A DNA stretch of 48,399 bases from assembly GCF_007992435.1 (NCBI RefSeq), contig NZ_BKAG01000053.1:1-48399 (forward strand), given 5' to 3'. Below are positions 33,418-41,058 of the stretch, piece by piece. Source of the stretch: Prosthecobacter gellanilyticus (GTDB lineage Bacteria; Verrucomicrobiota; Verrucomicrobiia; Verrucomicrobiales; Verrucomicrobiaceae). Numbering within the stretch: the stretch's first letter is position 1; every line of letters begins with the position of its first letter. A program made the position numbers and the translations under genes. The notes under the pieces were generated by a model. That model worked only from the letters and a program-made list of their open reading frames with translations, was not told the DNA's origin and ran no database searches.

Positions 33418-34863
33418 TCACCGCAAAGGCGCTGGCAGGAAGTCCCAGTCGAGAACCATCTTCTCGGTCAGCGCGCGCTTCAGATCATACTCGGTGTCCT
33501 TGTATTTCGGATCACCAGAGAGGTTCTTCAACTCACCAGGATCTGCATCAAGGTCGTAGAGCTCGAAGGTGGGGCGAGGTGAGGTGAAGTAGGTCTTCAC
33601 GAACTCAGGGGCCAATTTGCCAGCTTGATTTGCGGCTTCCATCTCGGTCCAGCTGGGGTCGCCTTTGCTGTCCACAGGGGCCACCGCACCATGCGGGGTG
33701 CAGTTGTAGATGAGCTTGAACTTGTCGCTGCGCGCACAACGGGCGAGATCGAAGGCATTCGCGGTGATGTCTGGCTTCATGCCGCCATCACCACCGTGAG
33801 GCCCGCGCTCGGCGAAGATGTATTTCCGTGGCTCGAAGGACTCGCCACGCAGTTGTTTGGCGAAACTGATGCCGCTCATCTCCTTTGGAGCCGGCACGCC
33901 CGCGACCTCCAGCATGGTCGGAGTGAAGTCTTCACCGGAGAGAAGATTGCGGGCCACTTGTCCGGGCTTCGTCACACCCGGCCAACGCACGATGCAGGGG
34001 GTGTTGATGCCGGGATCGGTGAGGTAGCCTTTGCCGTGAGGCATGGCCATGCCGTTGTCGCCGATGAAGACAACCAGCGTGTTCTCCGCAAGGCCACGCT
34101 TTTGCAGCACATCGAGCACGGTCTGCACATCTTCATCGAGGTGCTCGACCTCCTGCAGATACTTCGCGAGGTCCTGGCGCACGCCGGGAAGATCCGGCAG
34201 ATGCGGAGGCAGCGTGATCTTCGCGGGATCGAGTTTGCCTTTGGAGGAGACTGTGTCCCAGGTGTGATGCGGATCACTGAAGCCGAGCCAGAAGAACCAG
34301 GGCTCGCCCTTTGGGACGAGGTCCAGGAAGGTGGCCAGCTTGCCGCCGAAGTTCTTCATCCCATCACTCTTCTCTTCCACATAGTCGGCGCGCTTCTTGA
34401 AGGTACGCAGGTTCATGCGGTCCATCACCTCGCCCATGACCGGAGCCGCACGCGGCGCGCCCTTCTTGCCAGTGGCAGGGCCATCGAGATGATAGCTGCG
34501 GCCGGCGATGCCGGTGAAGTAGCCGCCCTGGTCACGCAGCAGATCGGGAAGCGCGGGCATGTTCTCCGGCAGCGGCGAGGTGAAGCGCACCATGCGCACG
34601 GCCACGGGGCTGCGGCCTGTCATCAAAGCGGCACGCGAAGGCACGCACTGCGGGCAGGAGGTGAAGAAGCGATCATAGCGAATGCCATCGGCAGCGAGTT
34701 TATCCAGCGTGGGTGTGCGGACGTCGGGATTGCCGTAGCAGCCTAGGTAAGGCACGCTGTGATCGTCGGAGAGCAGGAAGAGGATGTTGGGCTTGTCGGC
34801 AGCGAATGACGAAATCCGAAGCACGAATGACGAAGCAAGAAGAAGCAGAACAAAGAGGCGCAT
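33418..34863 (-). CDS. Secreted sulfatase
   Basis: A type I sulfatase of 481 residues with a signal peptide (MRLFVLLLLASSFVLRISSFAADKPN). NILFLLSDDHSVPYLGCYG gives the metal-binding Asp pair. The canonical active-site motif is CVPSRAALMTGR, with Cys73 as formylglycine precursor. Further blocks are PWFFWLGFSDPHHTWD, TLVVFIGDNGMAMPHGKG and FELYDLDADPGELKNLSGD. The ATG at 34863 starts a good signal peptide; a GTG at 34911 overlaps the ApbE gene's stop and may be the coupled start. It is last in a four-gene overlapping run with a ketoacyl synthase, an unusual context for a sulfatase. The substrate is unknown. Confidence 0.92.
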   Translation of the reverse strand: MRLFVLLLLASSFVLRISSFAADKPNILFLLSDDHSVPYLGCYGNPDVRTPTLDKLAADGIRYDRFFTSCPQCVPSRAALMTGRSPVAVRMVRFTSPLPENMPALPDLLRDQGGYFTGIAGRSYHLDGPATGKKGAPRAAPVMGEVMDRMNLRTFKKRADYVEEKSDGMKNFGGKLATFLDLVPKGEPWFFWLGFSDPHHTWDTVSSKGKLDPAKITLPPHLPDLPGVRQDLAKYLQEVEHLDEDVQTVLDVLQKRGLAENTLVVFIGDNGMAMPHGKGYLTDPGINTPCIVRWPGVTKPGQVARNLLSGEDFTPTMLEVAGVPAPKEMSGISFAKQLRGESFEPRKYIFAERGPHGGDGGMKPDITANAFDLARCARSDKFKLIYNCTPHGAVAPVDSKGDPSWTEMEAANQAGKLAPEFVKTYFTSPRPTFELYDLDADPGELKNLSGDPKYKDTEYDLKRALTEKMVLDWDFLPAPLR

Positions 34864-34907
34864 GATGCGTTCGAGAACGCGAGCCAACCGAGAAACTTCC
34901 AACGAAG

Positions 34908-35843
34908 TCACTCCGGGAAACGAAGCTCGACACCAGGAATGCGGGCAGCCACTTCAGCACCCTTTGTCTTGCCCAGCACGCACATGGCGGTGGCCAGGGC
35001 ATCACTGGTGGTGCAGTCCGGTGCGCTGACGGAACACGCAACGCGTTCCCTGAGACCGAGACCGGTCTTCGGCGAGACGATGTGCGAATAGCGCACGCCC
35101 TCGATCTCGGTGAACTGGTAGAGATCTCCGGAGGTGGAGACACAGCGGTTCGCGAGACGGATGCTGCTCTCATGCTGCGAGTCTGTGCGCAGGGTGACCT
35201 CCCAGCCTTCTTCGTTCGGCGGAGGATCGCCTGCAGATGTATCGCCTCCGGCAAGAACCACGGCACGCGTGATGCCATGCTGTTTGAGGACGCGCAGGCA
35301 TTCATCGGCCGCGTAACCTTTGGCGATGCCGCCCAGATCAATCAAGGTGCCTGGAGTGAGCGTGACGCTCTGTGTTTCCGGATGCAGCGTGATGCGACGC
35401 CAGTCTGTGGCAGCGACGGCTTGAGCGAGACGATCCGCCGGAGGCAGCTTCTTCAGCCGCTTCGCACGCCGCCAGAGATGCGTGACATGTCCGCAGGTGG
35501 GATCAAAGGCACCCTCGGTTTTCTCCGCCAGCTCCCGTGAGCGCTGCAAAAGATCAAAGAGCTCACGACTCACTTTCCTCGGATACGCCGCCTCGGGTGA
35601 GCAGAGCTTCATGAGCTCGCTGGCGGGATCGTAATCGGTGAAGATGGCATTCAGATACGCCACACGTTCCAAACAAGCATCCACCGCCTTGGCAGCAGCT
35701 TCCTTGCTTTCGGCATAACAAGCGATGCGGAAAGTGGTGGACATGCCCGAGCCTGAGAAATCATGGCGGACCAGATCCGCTGCCGCTGACATGGAAGCCG
35801 TCAGCAGCAGGAGCGCGATGATCTGTCGAACAACACAACTCAT
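34908..35843 (-). CDS. apbE: FAD:protein FMN transferase (ApbE family)
   Basis: ApbE attaches FMN covalently to Thr/Ser of target proteins outside the cytoplasmic membrane. The 311-residue product has a signal peptide (QIIALLLLTASMSAAAD), GMSTTFRIACY, TDYDPASELMKL, EGAFDPTCGHV, TLIDLGGIAKGYAADEC, VVLAGGDTSA, and YSHIVSPKTG followed by DCTTSDALATAM, i.e. the FAD- and metal-binding blocks of the family. It overlaps the ketoacyl synthase gene upstream by 4 bases. No obvious flavinylation target (FMN-binding domain, RnfG or NqrC) lies in the window, so its substrate must be elsewhere or unrecognised. Confidence 0.92.
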   Translation of the reverse strand: MSCVVRQIIALLLLTASMSAAADLVRHDFSGSGMSTTFRIACYAESKEAAAKAVDACLERVAYLNAIFTDYDPASELMKLCSPEAAYPRKVSRELFDLLQRSRELAEKTEGAFDPTCGHVTHLWRRAKRLKKLPPADRLAQAVAATDWRRITLHPETQSVTLTPGTLIDLGGIAKGYAADECLRVLKQHGITRAVVLAGGDTSAGDPPPNEEGWEVTLRTDSQHESSIRLANRCVSTSGDLYQFTEIEGVRYSHIVSPKTGLGLRERVACSVSAPDCTTSDALATAMCVLGKTKGAEVAARIPGVELRFPE

Positions 35844-36964
35844 GGCGGGACCGGGATCGGAATCTCAATGGGCACCGGCGGAGCCACGACCTTCAAACCG
35901 ATGGCCGCATTATGCCCGCCCATGCCGGAGGTGATTTTCAGAATCTCATCTCCCACATGCAGATCCACGACATCTGGCGAGACACCGGTGAGGCCGGGAA
36001 GGTTTCCAGGCAGATTGGGCAGCGCAGAGGCGATGAGTGCGGTGTCCAGCAAACCATTGGCACCAAGCGTGTGGCCCGTGAAAGGCTTCAGCAGCAGGAT
36101 GGACGGCAGAGGATTCACGAAAGCCGTGCGCAGCGCGTGCATCTCGGACTTGGAATGATTCGGCGTGCCGGTGGCGTGAGGGCAGATGATCACCGGCCGT
36201 GGAAAGGTGGAGAGCAACTCAGCCAGAGATGCACCGTCCTCGGGTATTGCCAGTGAGTCGTAGGCGTCACTGTTGGCCGCATAGCGCGTGACCTCAGCCA
36301 GACCAGTCTCCGAAAGCTCCAGAGTCAGAGCCACACCGGCCTCACCGAGATGCAAACCCGTCGTTGTCGGAGACAGCGGATCATTAAGAGAGTCCGTGGC
36401 GAGCAGTCGAGTCGCGCGGAAAGCCTCGATCAACTCCGGCACAAGCGGCAAGTCTGCGGCCACCACAAGCGCACGCTGGCACAAGCCTGCGCGCAGAGCT
36501 GTCCAGGCCATGCCAAGCGCATCCAGACCAGCGGAGCATCCGCTGGAAAGCATCTGCCAGGGACCGCGAATGCCGAGTTCAATACTCACGGCGGCAGCGA
36601 TCTCACTGTGGATGGTATTGCTGGCACGGAAGCGTGCGGAAGGGCGCCGCCAGTCATTGTGGCCGAGAAGTTCATCCGCATTGCCACGGCTGCTGGCGGC
36701 GAAGAGCCAGGCCGTCTTCGTTTCCTCGGCAGTCCAGCCAGAACGCTCCACGGCGGCACGTGCCACACGCACGGCGAGATTCGAGACGGCACCATATCGC
36801 CGGCCTTTGAGCACGGACCGGTCCGCAATGCGGCCCTGCAGCATGCCGTCATGCTCGGCGAGACCTGTCTTGCCAGCACGCCAGGAGGCGAGACATTCAG
36901 ATAAAGAGCCGCCAAGCGAGCAGACAGTCTCGGCGGCGGTGATGGAAATAGCACTCGAACTCAC
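35840..36964 (-). CDS. Stand-alone beta-ketoacyl-ACP synthase-like enzyme
   Basis: The 374-residue product has the thiolase fold of KAS enzymes with all active-site residues: Cys143 (SSGCSAGLDAL), His263 (CPHATGTPNHS), Lys293 and His298 (KPFTGHTLGANG). It is about 40 residues shorter than FabF, mainly at the N-terminus and in loops, and ends with a Pro/Ile/Val repeat (VPIEIPIPVPP). No acyl carrier protein, ketoreductase or dehydratase is adjacent, so it is not part of a normal fab cluster. It overlaps glcD-like (upstream) and apbE (downstream) by 4 bases each, so all are probably made from one message. It may serve a specialised lipid or aryl-polyene-like pathway, which is inference. Confidence 0.85.
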   Translation of the reverse strand: MSSSAISITAAETVCSLGGSLSECLASWRAGKTGLAEHDGMLQGRIADRSVLKGRRYGAVSNLAVRVARAAVERSGWTAEETKTAWLFAASSRGNADELLGHNDWRRPSARFRASNTIHSEIAAAVSIELGIRGPWQMLSSGCSAGLDALGMAWTALRAGLCQRALVVAADLPLVPELIEAFRATRLLATDSLNDPLSPTTTGLHLGEAGVALTLELSETGLAEVTRYAANSDAYDSLAIPEDGASLAELLSTFPRPVIICPHATGTPNHSKSEMHALRTAFVNPLPSILLLKPFTGHTLGANGLLDTALIASALPNLPGNLPGLTGVSPDVVDLHVGDEILKITSGMGGHNAAIGLKVVAPPVPIEIPIPVPP

Positions 36965-38349
36965 AGATCAAAAATCTTCCCCGGGTTCAGCAGGCACTCG
37001 GGATCGAGAGCACGCTTGATGCTGCGCATGAGCTCATAGCTGGCCTCGCCAAGCTGACGCTTCACAAAGGCCTTTTTGGCCAAACCAACTCCATGTTCAC
37101 CGGTGACGGTGCCGCCGAGGCGGATGGTCTCGGTCACGATCTCCTCCAGTGCTTCCTCCACGCGATGCATCTCCTCATGGTCGCGTTCGTTGGTGAGGAA
37201 GGTGGGGTGCAGGTTGCCATCGCCCAGATGACCGAAGGTGCCGACCATGAGCTTGTGACGATCAGCGACCTCGCGGATGAACTTGACCATGTGGGCCAGC
37301 TCCGTGCGCGGCACGGTGACGTCTTCGAGAATGGTCGTGGGCCGTTTGCGAGCCAGGGCTGAGAAGGCACTGCGACGTGCGGTGGCCAGTCGTGTGGCCT
37401 CGGCATCATCCGCAGCAGCGCGCACCTCGCGAGCACCATGCTGGCGGGCCAGCGCCATCATTTGCGCGGCTTCTTCTTCGACCACCACAGGATGGCCATC
37501 CGTTTCCATGAGCACCACGGCTTCCACTTCGGTGGGCAGGCCGATCTTGGCGAAGTCTTCCACGCAACCGACGGTCATGCGGTCGAGGAACTCCAGAGTG
37601 CAGGGGATGATCTTCGCCGCGATGATGGCGCTGATGGTCTCCGCGGCGGCTTCCATGCTGTCATAAAGGGCCAGCATGGTTTTGCGCGCCTTCGGCTTCG
37701 GCACCAGCTTCAGCATGACCTCAGTGATGATGCCGAGCGTGCCTTCACTGCCGATGAAGATGTCCTTCATGGAGTAGCCGGCCACGTCCTTCACGCATTT
37801 GTTGCCCAAGGTCGTGAGCGTGCCATCAGCAAGGACGACCTGCAGGCCCATGATGTAGTCACGGGTGACGCCGTATTTGAGGCCGCGCAGGCCGCCGCTG
37901 TTCTCGGCTACGTTGCCGCCGATGGTGCTGATCTTCATGCTGCCGGGATCTGGCGGATAAAACAGGCCCACCTTCCCTGCCGCGTCGTCGATGTCTTTGG
38001 TGATGACACCGCTCTGCGCACGCAGGGTGAGGTTCTTCTCATCGACCTCGAGGATCTTGTCCATCTGCGCCAGGCAGAGGACGAGGCAGCCTTCCAGAGG
38101 CACGCTGCCGCCGCTGAGGCCGGTGCCGGAGCCACGGGTGACCACGGGCACCTTCGCAGCACGGGCCAGCTTCACGCAGGCGGCCACCTCCTCCCCCGTG
38201 AGGGGAAACAACACCGCGCCGGGTTTCACCTTCAGTGCAGCAGTGCCGTCAAAGCTGTACGGCAGGATGTCCTCGGGCTCGGTGAGCACGCGAGAGGGAT
38301 CAACGGCAGAGCGGAGGGATGCGACCAGGGAGGGGGTGACGGTTGGCAC
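36961..38349 (-). CDS. glcD: GlcD-like FAD-linked oxidase (glycolate/D-lactate dehydrogenase type)
   Basis: The 462-residue flavoprotein oxidises a 2-hydroxy acid such as glycolate or D-lactate. The FAD-binding PCMH domain covers about 35-215 (VPVVTRGSGTGLSGGSVPL, FYPPDPGSMKISTIGGNVAENSGGLRGLKYGVTRDY, VAGYSMKDIFIGSEGTLGIITE). The FAD-oxidase C-terminal domain has GHLGDGNLHPTF and GTVTGEHGVGLAKK with the substrate-side His residues. Length is normal for GlcD. GlcE and GlcF are not next to it, so it may work alone or with distant partners. It heads the minus-strand run whose next start codon overlaps its stop. In this context the natural substrate is uncertain. Confidence 0.88.
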   Translation of the reverse strand: MPTVTPSLVASLRSAVDPSRVLTEPEDILPYSFDGTAALKVKPGAVLFPLTGEEVAACVKLARAAKVPVVTRGSGTGLSGGSVPLEGCLVLCLAQMDKILEVDEKNLTLRAQSGVITKDIDDAAGKVGLFYPPDPGSMKISTIGGNVAENSGGLRGLKYGVTRDYIMGLQVVLADGTLTTLGNKCVKDVAGYSMKDIFIGSEGTLGIITEVMLKLVPKPKARKTMLALYDSMEAAAETISAIIAAKIIPCTLEFLDRMTVGCVEDFAKIGLPTEVEAVVLMETDGHPVVVEEEAAQMMALARQHGAREVRAAADDAEATRLATARRSAFSALARKRPTTILEDVTVPRTELAHMVKFIREVADRHKLMVGTFGHLGDGNLHPTFLTNERDHEEMHRVEEALEEIVTETIRLGGTVTGEHGVGLAKKAFVKRQLGEASYELMRSIKRALDPECLLNPGKIFDL

Positions 38350-38414
38350 AAGGTCGAGTTTGGACAGCGCAAGAGAGGGTGCAAGAGCGTAGAGTCTTAT
38401 GGCGACCTTTCCTC

Positions 38415-39671
38415 ATGCCTGCGACGCTTCCCGAGACCTCCGAACTGCTGCAGTCCTTCGGGACGGCGCTGGGGCTGGGCCTGCTGGTGGGTTTGCAGCG
38501 GGAGTGGGTGCAAAGCAAAGTGGCCGGTATCCGTACTTTCGCGCTGCTTTCCGTCTTCGGGGCTCTGTGCGGGCTGCTGGGCATGATGTTTGGCGGCTGG
38601 GTGATCGCCGCCTCCATGATCGGCTTCGTCGCCCTGGTCATCGTAGGGCATCTGAGCGAGCTGCGGGAGGATCCCGACTCGGGCCTCACCACGGAGATGG
38701 CCATGCTGGTCATGTTTGTGCTTGGCATCATCACCGTGCATGGAGAGCGGCTGATCGCCATCATCATCGCGGGCAGCGTGATGGTGCTGCTGCATAGCAA
38801 GAAGACACTGCACGGCATGGTCAGGCGGATTGGCGAGGCTGATCTGCGCGAGATCGCACGCCTCGCGCTGGCGGCGCTGGTGATCCTCCCTGCCCTGCCG
38901 AATGAGGACATGGGCTACATGGGCGTGCTGAATCCCTTCTCCATCTGGCTCATGGTGGTGCTGATCATCGGCATCAGCCTCGCGGCCTACATGGCGGGCA
39001 AGTTCTTGGGAGGTCACAAGGGGGCAGCGGTCACGAGCATTCTCGGAGGGCTCATCTCCAGCACAGCTACCACGGCCAGCCTCGCACGAAGGAGCCAGGA
39101 AAAAGGATCCAATGGAGTCAGCCTGGCCGCTATGGCGCTCATTGCCTCCACCATCGTGTTTGTGCGTGTACTAGCCGAGGTGGCCATCACGGCGCCCGGT
39201 CACCTCAAGCAGATGATGCCGCCTCTGGTGACGATGATGGTGTGGTTCAGTCTTGTCGCGGCCATTGCCTATCGCATCTCGGGAAATACGGGAACGCATC
39301 GCGTGCCGCAGTCGCCACCATCAGAACTGAAGAGCGCGGTCGTCTTTGGCCTGCTCTATGCCGTGGTGCTGGTGGTAGTGGCAGCGGCCAAACAATACCT
39401 CGGGCCTTCGGGTCTCTACATTGCCGCCGCCATCTCCGGGCTCACGGACATGGACGCCATCACCCTTTCCACCGCGAAGCTCGTGAGTGCCACGCATCTG
39501 GACCCCGGCACGGCCTGGCGCATGATCCTGGTGGGCGGCATGGCGAATGTGGTCTTCAAAGGCATCCTCGTCGTCACGCTGGGTGCGCGAGAGTTCATCA
39601 AACCCACCCTGATGGGCCTGGGCATCGCCATGCTCGGAGGGGTGGCCATTCTGCTGCTCTGGCCGTGGTGA
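38415..39671 (+). CDS. MgtC/SapB - DUF4010 integral membrane protein
   Basis: The 418-residue product has about twelve TM helices. The N-terminal part is MgtC/SapB-like (LGLLVGLQREWVQSKVAGIRTFALLSVFGAL, with a conserved Arg-Glu and Arg-Thr-Phe). The C-terminal part is the DUF4010 domain (SILGGLISSTATTASLARRS, AAISGLTDMDAITLSTAKL). Function in this family is not firmly established; MgtC itself is linked to Mg2+ and ATP homeostasis. The ATG at 38415 starts the conserved region. It is divergent from glcD and 57 bp upstream of the cbpA-like gene. Confidence 0.85.
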   Translation: MPATLPETSELLQSFGTALGLGLLVGLQREWVQSKVAGIRTFALLSVFGALCGLLGMMFGGWVIAASMIGFVALVIVGHLSELREDPDSGLTTEMAMLVMFVLGIITVHGERLIAIIIAGSVMVLLHSKKTLHGMVRRIGEADLREIARLALAALVILPALPNEDMGYMGVLNPFSIWLMVVLIIGISLAAYMAGKFLGGHKGAAVTSILGGLISSTATTASLARRSQEKGSNGVSLAAMALIASTIVFVRVLAEVAITAPGHLKQMMPPLVTMMVWFSLVAAIAYRISGNTGTHRVPQSPPSELKSAVVFGLLYAVVLVVVAAAKQYLGPSGLYIAAAISGLTDMDAITLSTAKLVSATHLDPGTAWRMILVGGMANVVFKGILVVTLGAREFIKPTLMGLGIAMLGGVAILLLWPW

Positions 39672-39728
39672 GACAAACACAGTTCATCCTCATCATCGGC
39701 AGCCAACGTATCTTCACGGTTCACCACC

Positions 39729-40694
39729 ATGCCCGCCCAGTTCAAAGACTACTATGCCACCCTCGGTGTCTCCCGTGATGCCAGTGCGGACGATATCAAA
39801 AAGGCCTTCCGCAAGCTCGCGCGGAAGTATCATCCGGACACTGCGACGGACAAGAAGGAGGCCGAGGAGAAGTTCAAGGAGATCAACGAGGCCAACGAGG
39901 TGCTCAGCGATCCTGAGAAGCGGCAGAAGTATGATCAGTTAGGCGCAAACTGGCAGGAAGAGGCGCAGGCACCACCTCCATATCCAGGGGGCGGTCACGG
40001 GCAGAGTCAGGGCCATGAGCAGGAGTTTCACTTTGGCGGCACGGGCTTCAGCGACTTCTTTGAGCAGTACTTCAGCGGTGGCAGCCGGTATGGCTTCCAG
40101 GAAGAGTACATACCGCGATCAGGCGGAGGTGGCCGTGCGCGTCGTGGGCATGACATCGAGGGAGACATCCTGGTCTCGCTGGACGAGGCCATGCATGGCA
40201 CGCAGAGGCCGATTTCGATGCAGACGGTGAACCGCCAGACGGGCGCCGTGGAGACACAGGAGTTTCAGGTGCGCATTCCGCCAGGTGCCACCGATGGGCG
40301 GCGCATTCGCGTGCCGGGGCATGGCGAGCCGGGACACAACGGCGGCGAGGCGGGTGATCTGTATCTGCGGGTGAGGCATGCGGCGCATCCGGAATTCACC
40401 ACGCGTGAGGCGGATGTGTATCATGAGCTTGATGCCGCACCTTGGGAGGCAGTGCTTGGCGGCGAGGTCATCGTGCCCACGCTCGACGGCAGCATCAAGC
40501 TGCGTATTCCCGCAGGCACGGAGAATGGCCAGACGCTGCGCGTTCGCGGCAAAGGCCTGCCGAAGGCCAAGAGCGGCGAGCGCGGTGATTTCTTTGTGGT
40601 GATCCATCTTGTGCTGCCAACGCAAATCAGTGATGCCGAGCGCGAGCTCTGGGAAAAGCTGCGCGCCACCTCCAACTTCAAACCCCGTGCCTGA
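39729..40694 (+). CDS. cbpA: DnaJ-like co-chaperone, CbpA type
   Basis: The 321-residue protein has an N-terminal J domain (about 5-75) with His35-Pro36-Asp37 (KYHPDTATD) that stimulates DnaK ATPase activity. A Gly/Gln/Phe-rich linker (about 85-130) and two DnaJ C-terminal beta domains follow (about 140-315; DVYHELDAAPWEAVLGGEVIVP, LRVRGKGLPK). The Cys-rich zinc finger of DnaJ is missing, so it is the CbpA (type II) class. The next gene, 1 bp away, is a CbpM/MerR-like protein that in Escherichia coli inhibits CbpA, which supports the assignment. Confidence 0.9.
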   Translation: MPAQFKDYYATLGVSRDASADDIKKAFRKLARKYHPDTATDKKEAEEKFKEINEANEVLSDPEKRQKYDQLGANWQEEAQAPPPYPGGGHGQSQGHEQEFHFGGTGFSDFFEQYFSGGSRYGFQEEYIPRSGGGGRARRGHDIEGDILVSLDEAMHGTQRPISMQTVNRQTGAVETQEFQVRIPPGATDGRRIRVPGHGEPGHNGGEAGDLYLRVRHAAHPEFTTREADVYHELDAAPWEAVLGGEVIVPTLDGSIKLRIPAGTENGQTLRVRGKGLPKAKSGERGDFFVVIHLVLPTQISDAERELWEKLRATSNFKPRA

Positions 40695-40695
40695 C

Positions 40696-40938
40696 ATGAA
40701 CGAAGTCTATACCCTGGAAGTGCTCGCCAAGATCACGGGCATCGAGTCCACCACGCTGGTGCAGTATCAAGAGCGCGGGATCATTCGACCGCAGTTTGAT
40801 GATGACACCGTGCGCAGTTTGCGACGAGTCGAGCATCTGCGTGAAGCCTGCGGGATGAACCTGGAAGGCGTGAAACTGCTCACGGAGCTGCTCGGTGAGG
40901 TCGAGAGGCTGCGGGAGCAGTTGAGAGCTAAGCGCTAA
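40696..40938 (+). CDS. cbpM: CbpM-like/MerR-type small modulator
   Basis: The 80-residue protein resembles the MerR N-terminal winged helix: YTLEVLAKITGIESTTLVQYQERGIIRP, then DDTVRSLRRVEHLREACGMNLEGVKLLTELLGEVERLREQL. CbpM proteins use this fold to bind and restrain the J domain of CbpA; a DNA-binding MerR role is the alternative. It begins 1 bp after the cbpA-like stop, so the two are coupled. The start at 40696 was chosen by homology pattern, since the frame continues upstream inside cbpA. Confidence 0.8.
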   Translation: MNEVYTLEVLAKITGIESTTLVQYQERGIIRPQFDDDTVRSLRRVEHLREACGMNLEGVKLLTELLGEVERLREQLRAKR

Positions 40939-40975
40939 CCTATTTTGTTCGGAGCTTCCGACGAAGCTCGAAGCA

Positions 40976-41048
40976 GGTGTACGTTGTTCACGCTTTAGCG
41001 TATGCTTGGAAGTTCATTGAACACGCTGAAGCGTGAACAACGTACACC
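40976..41048. repeat. 26-bp-arm inverted repeat between cbpM and the KefB-type gene
   Basis: The left arm (40976-41001, starting GGTGTACGTTGTTCACGC) and the right arm (41023-41048, ending GAACAACGTACACC) are reverse complements at 25 of 26 positions, with a 21-nt spacer. Each arm contains its own short palindrome (CGCTTTAGCG; CACGCTGAAGCGTG). It lies between convergent genes. The 13-mer GAAGCGTGAACAA of the right arm recurs exactly at 48274-48286, so this is a dispersed element rather than only a local terminator. Confidence 0.75.
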
Positions 41049-41058
41049 AGTTGCGAGA

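Noticed and set aside
33625..34746. 373-codon plus-strand frame opposite the sulfatase
   Set aside because: It covers the sulfatase active-site region on the other strand and has no signal or domain of its own.
37438..38586. 382-codon plus-strand frame opposite glcD and crossing into the MgtC-like gene
   Set aside because: It runs across two well-supported genes in other frames, and the sequence looks like antisense translation.
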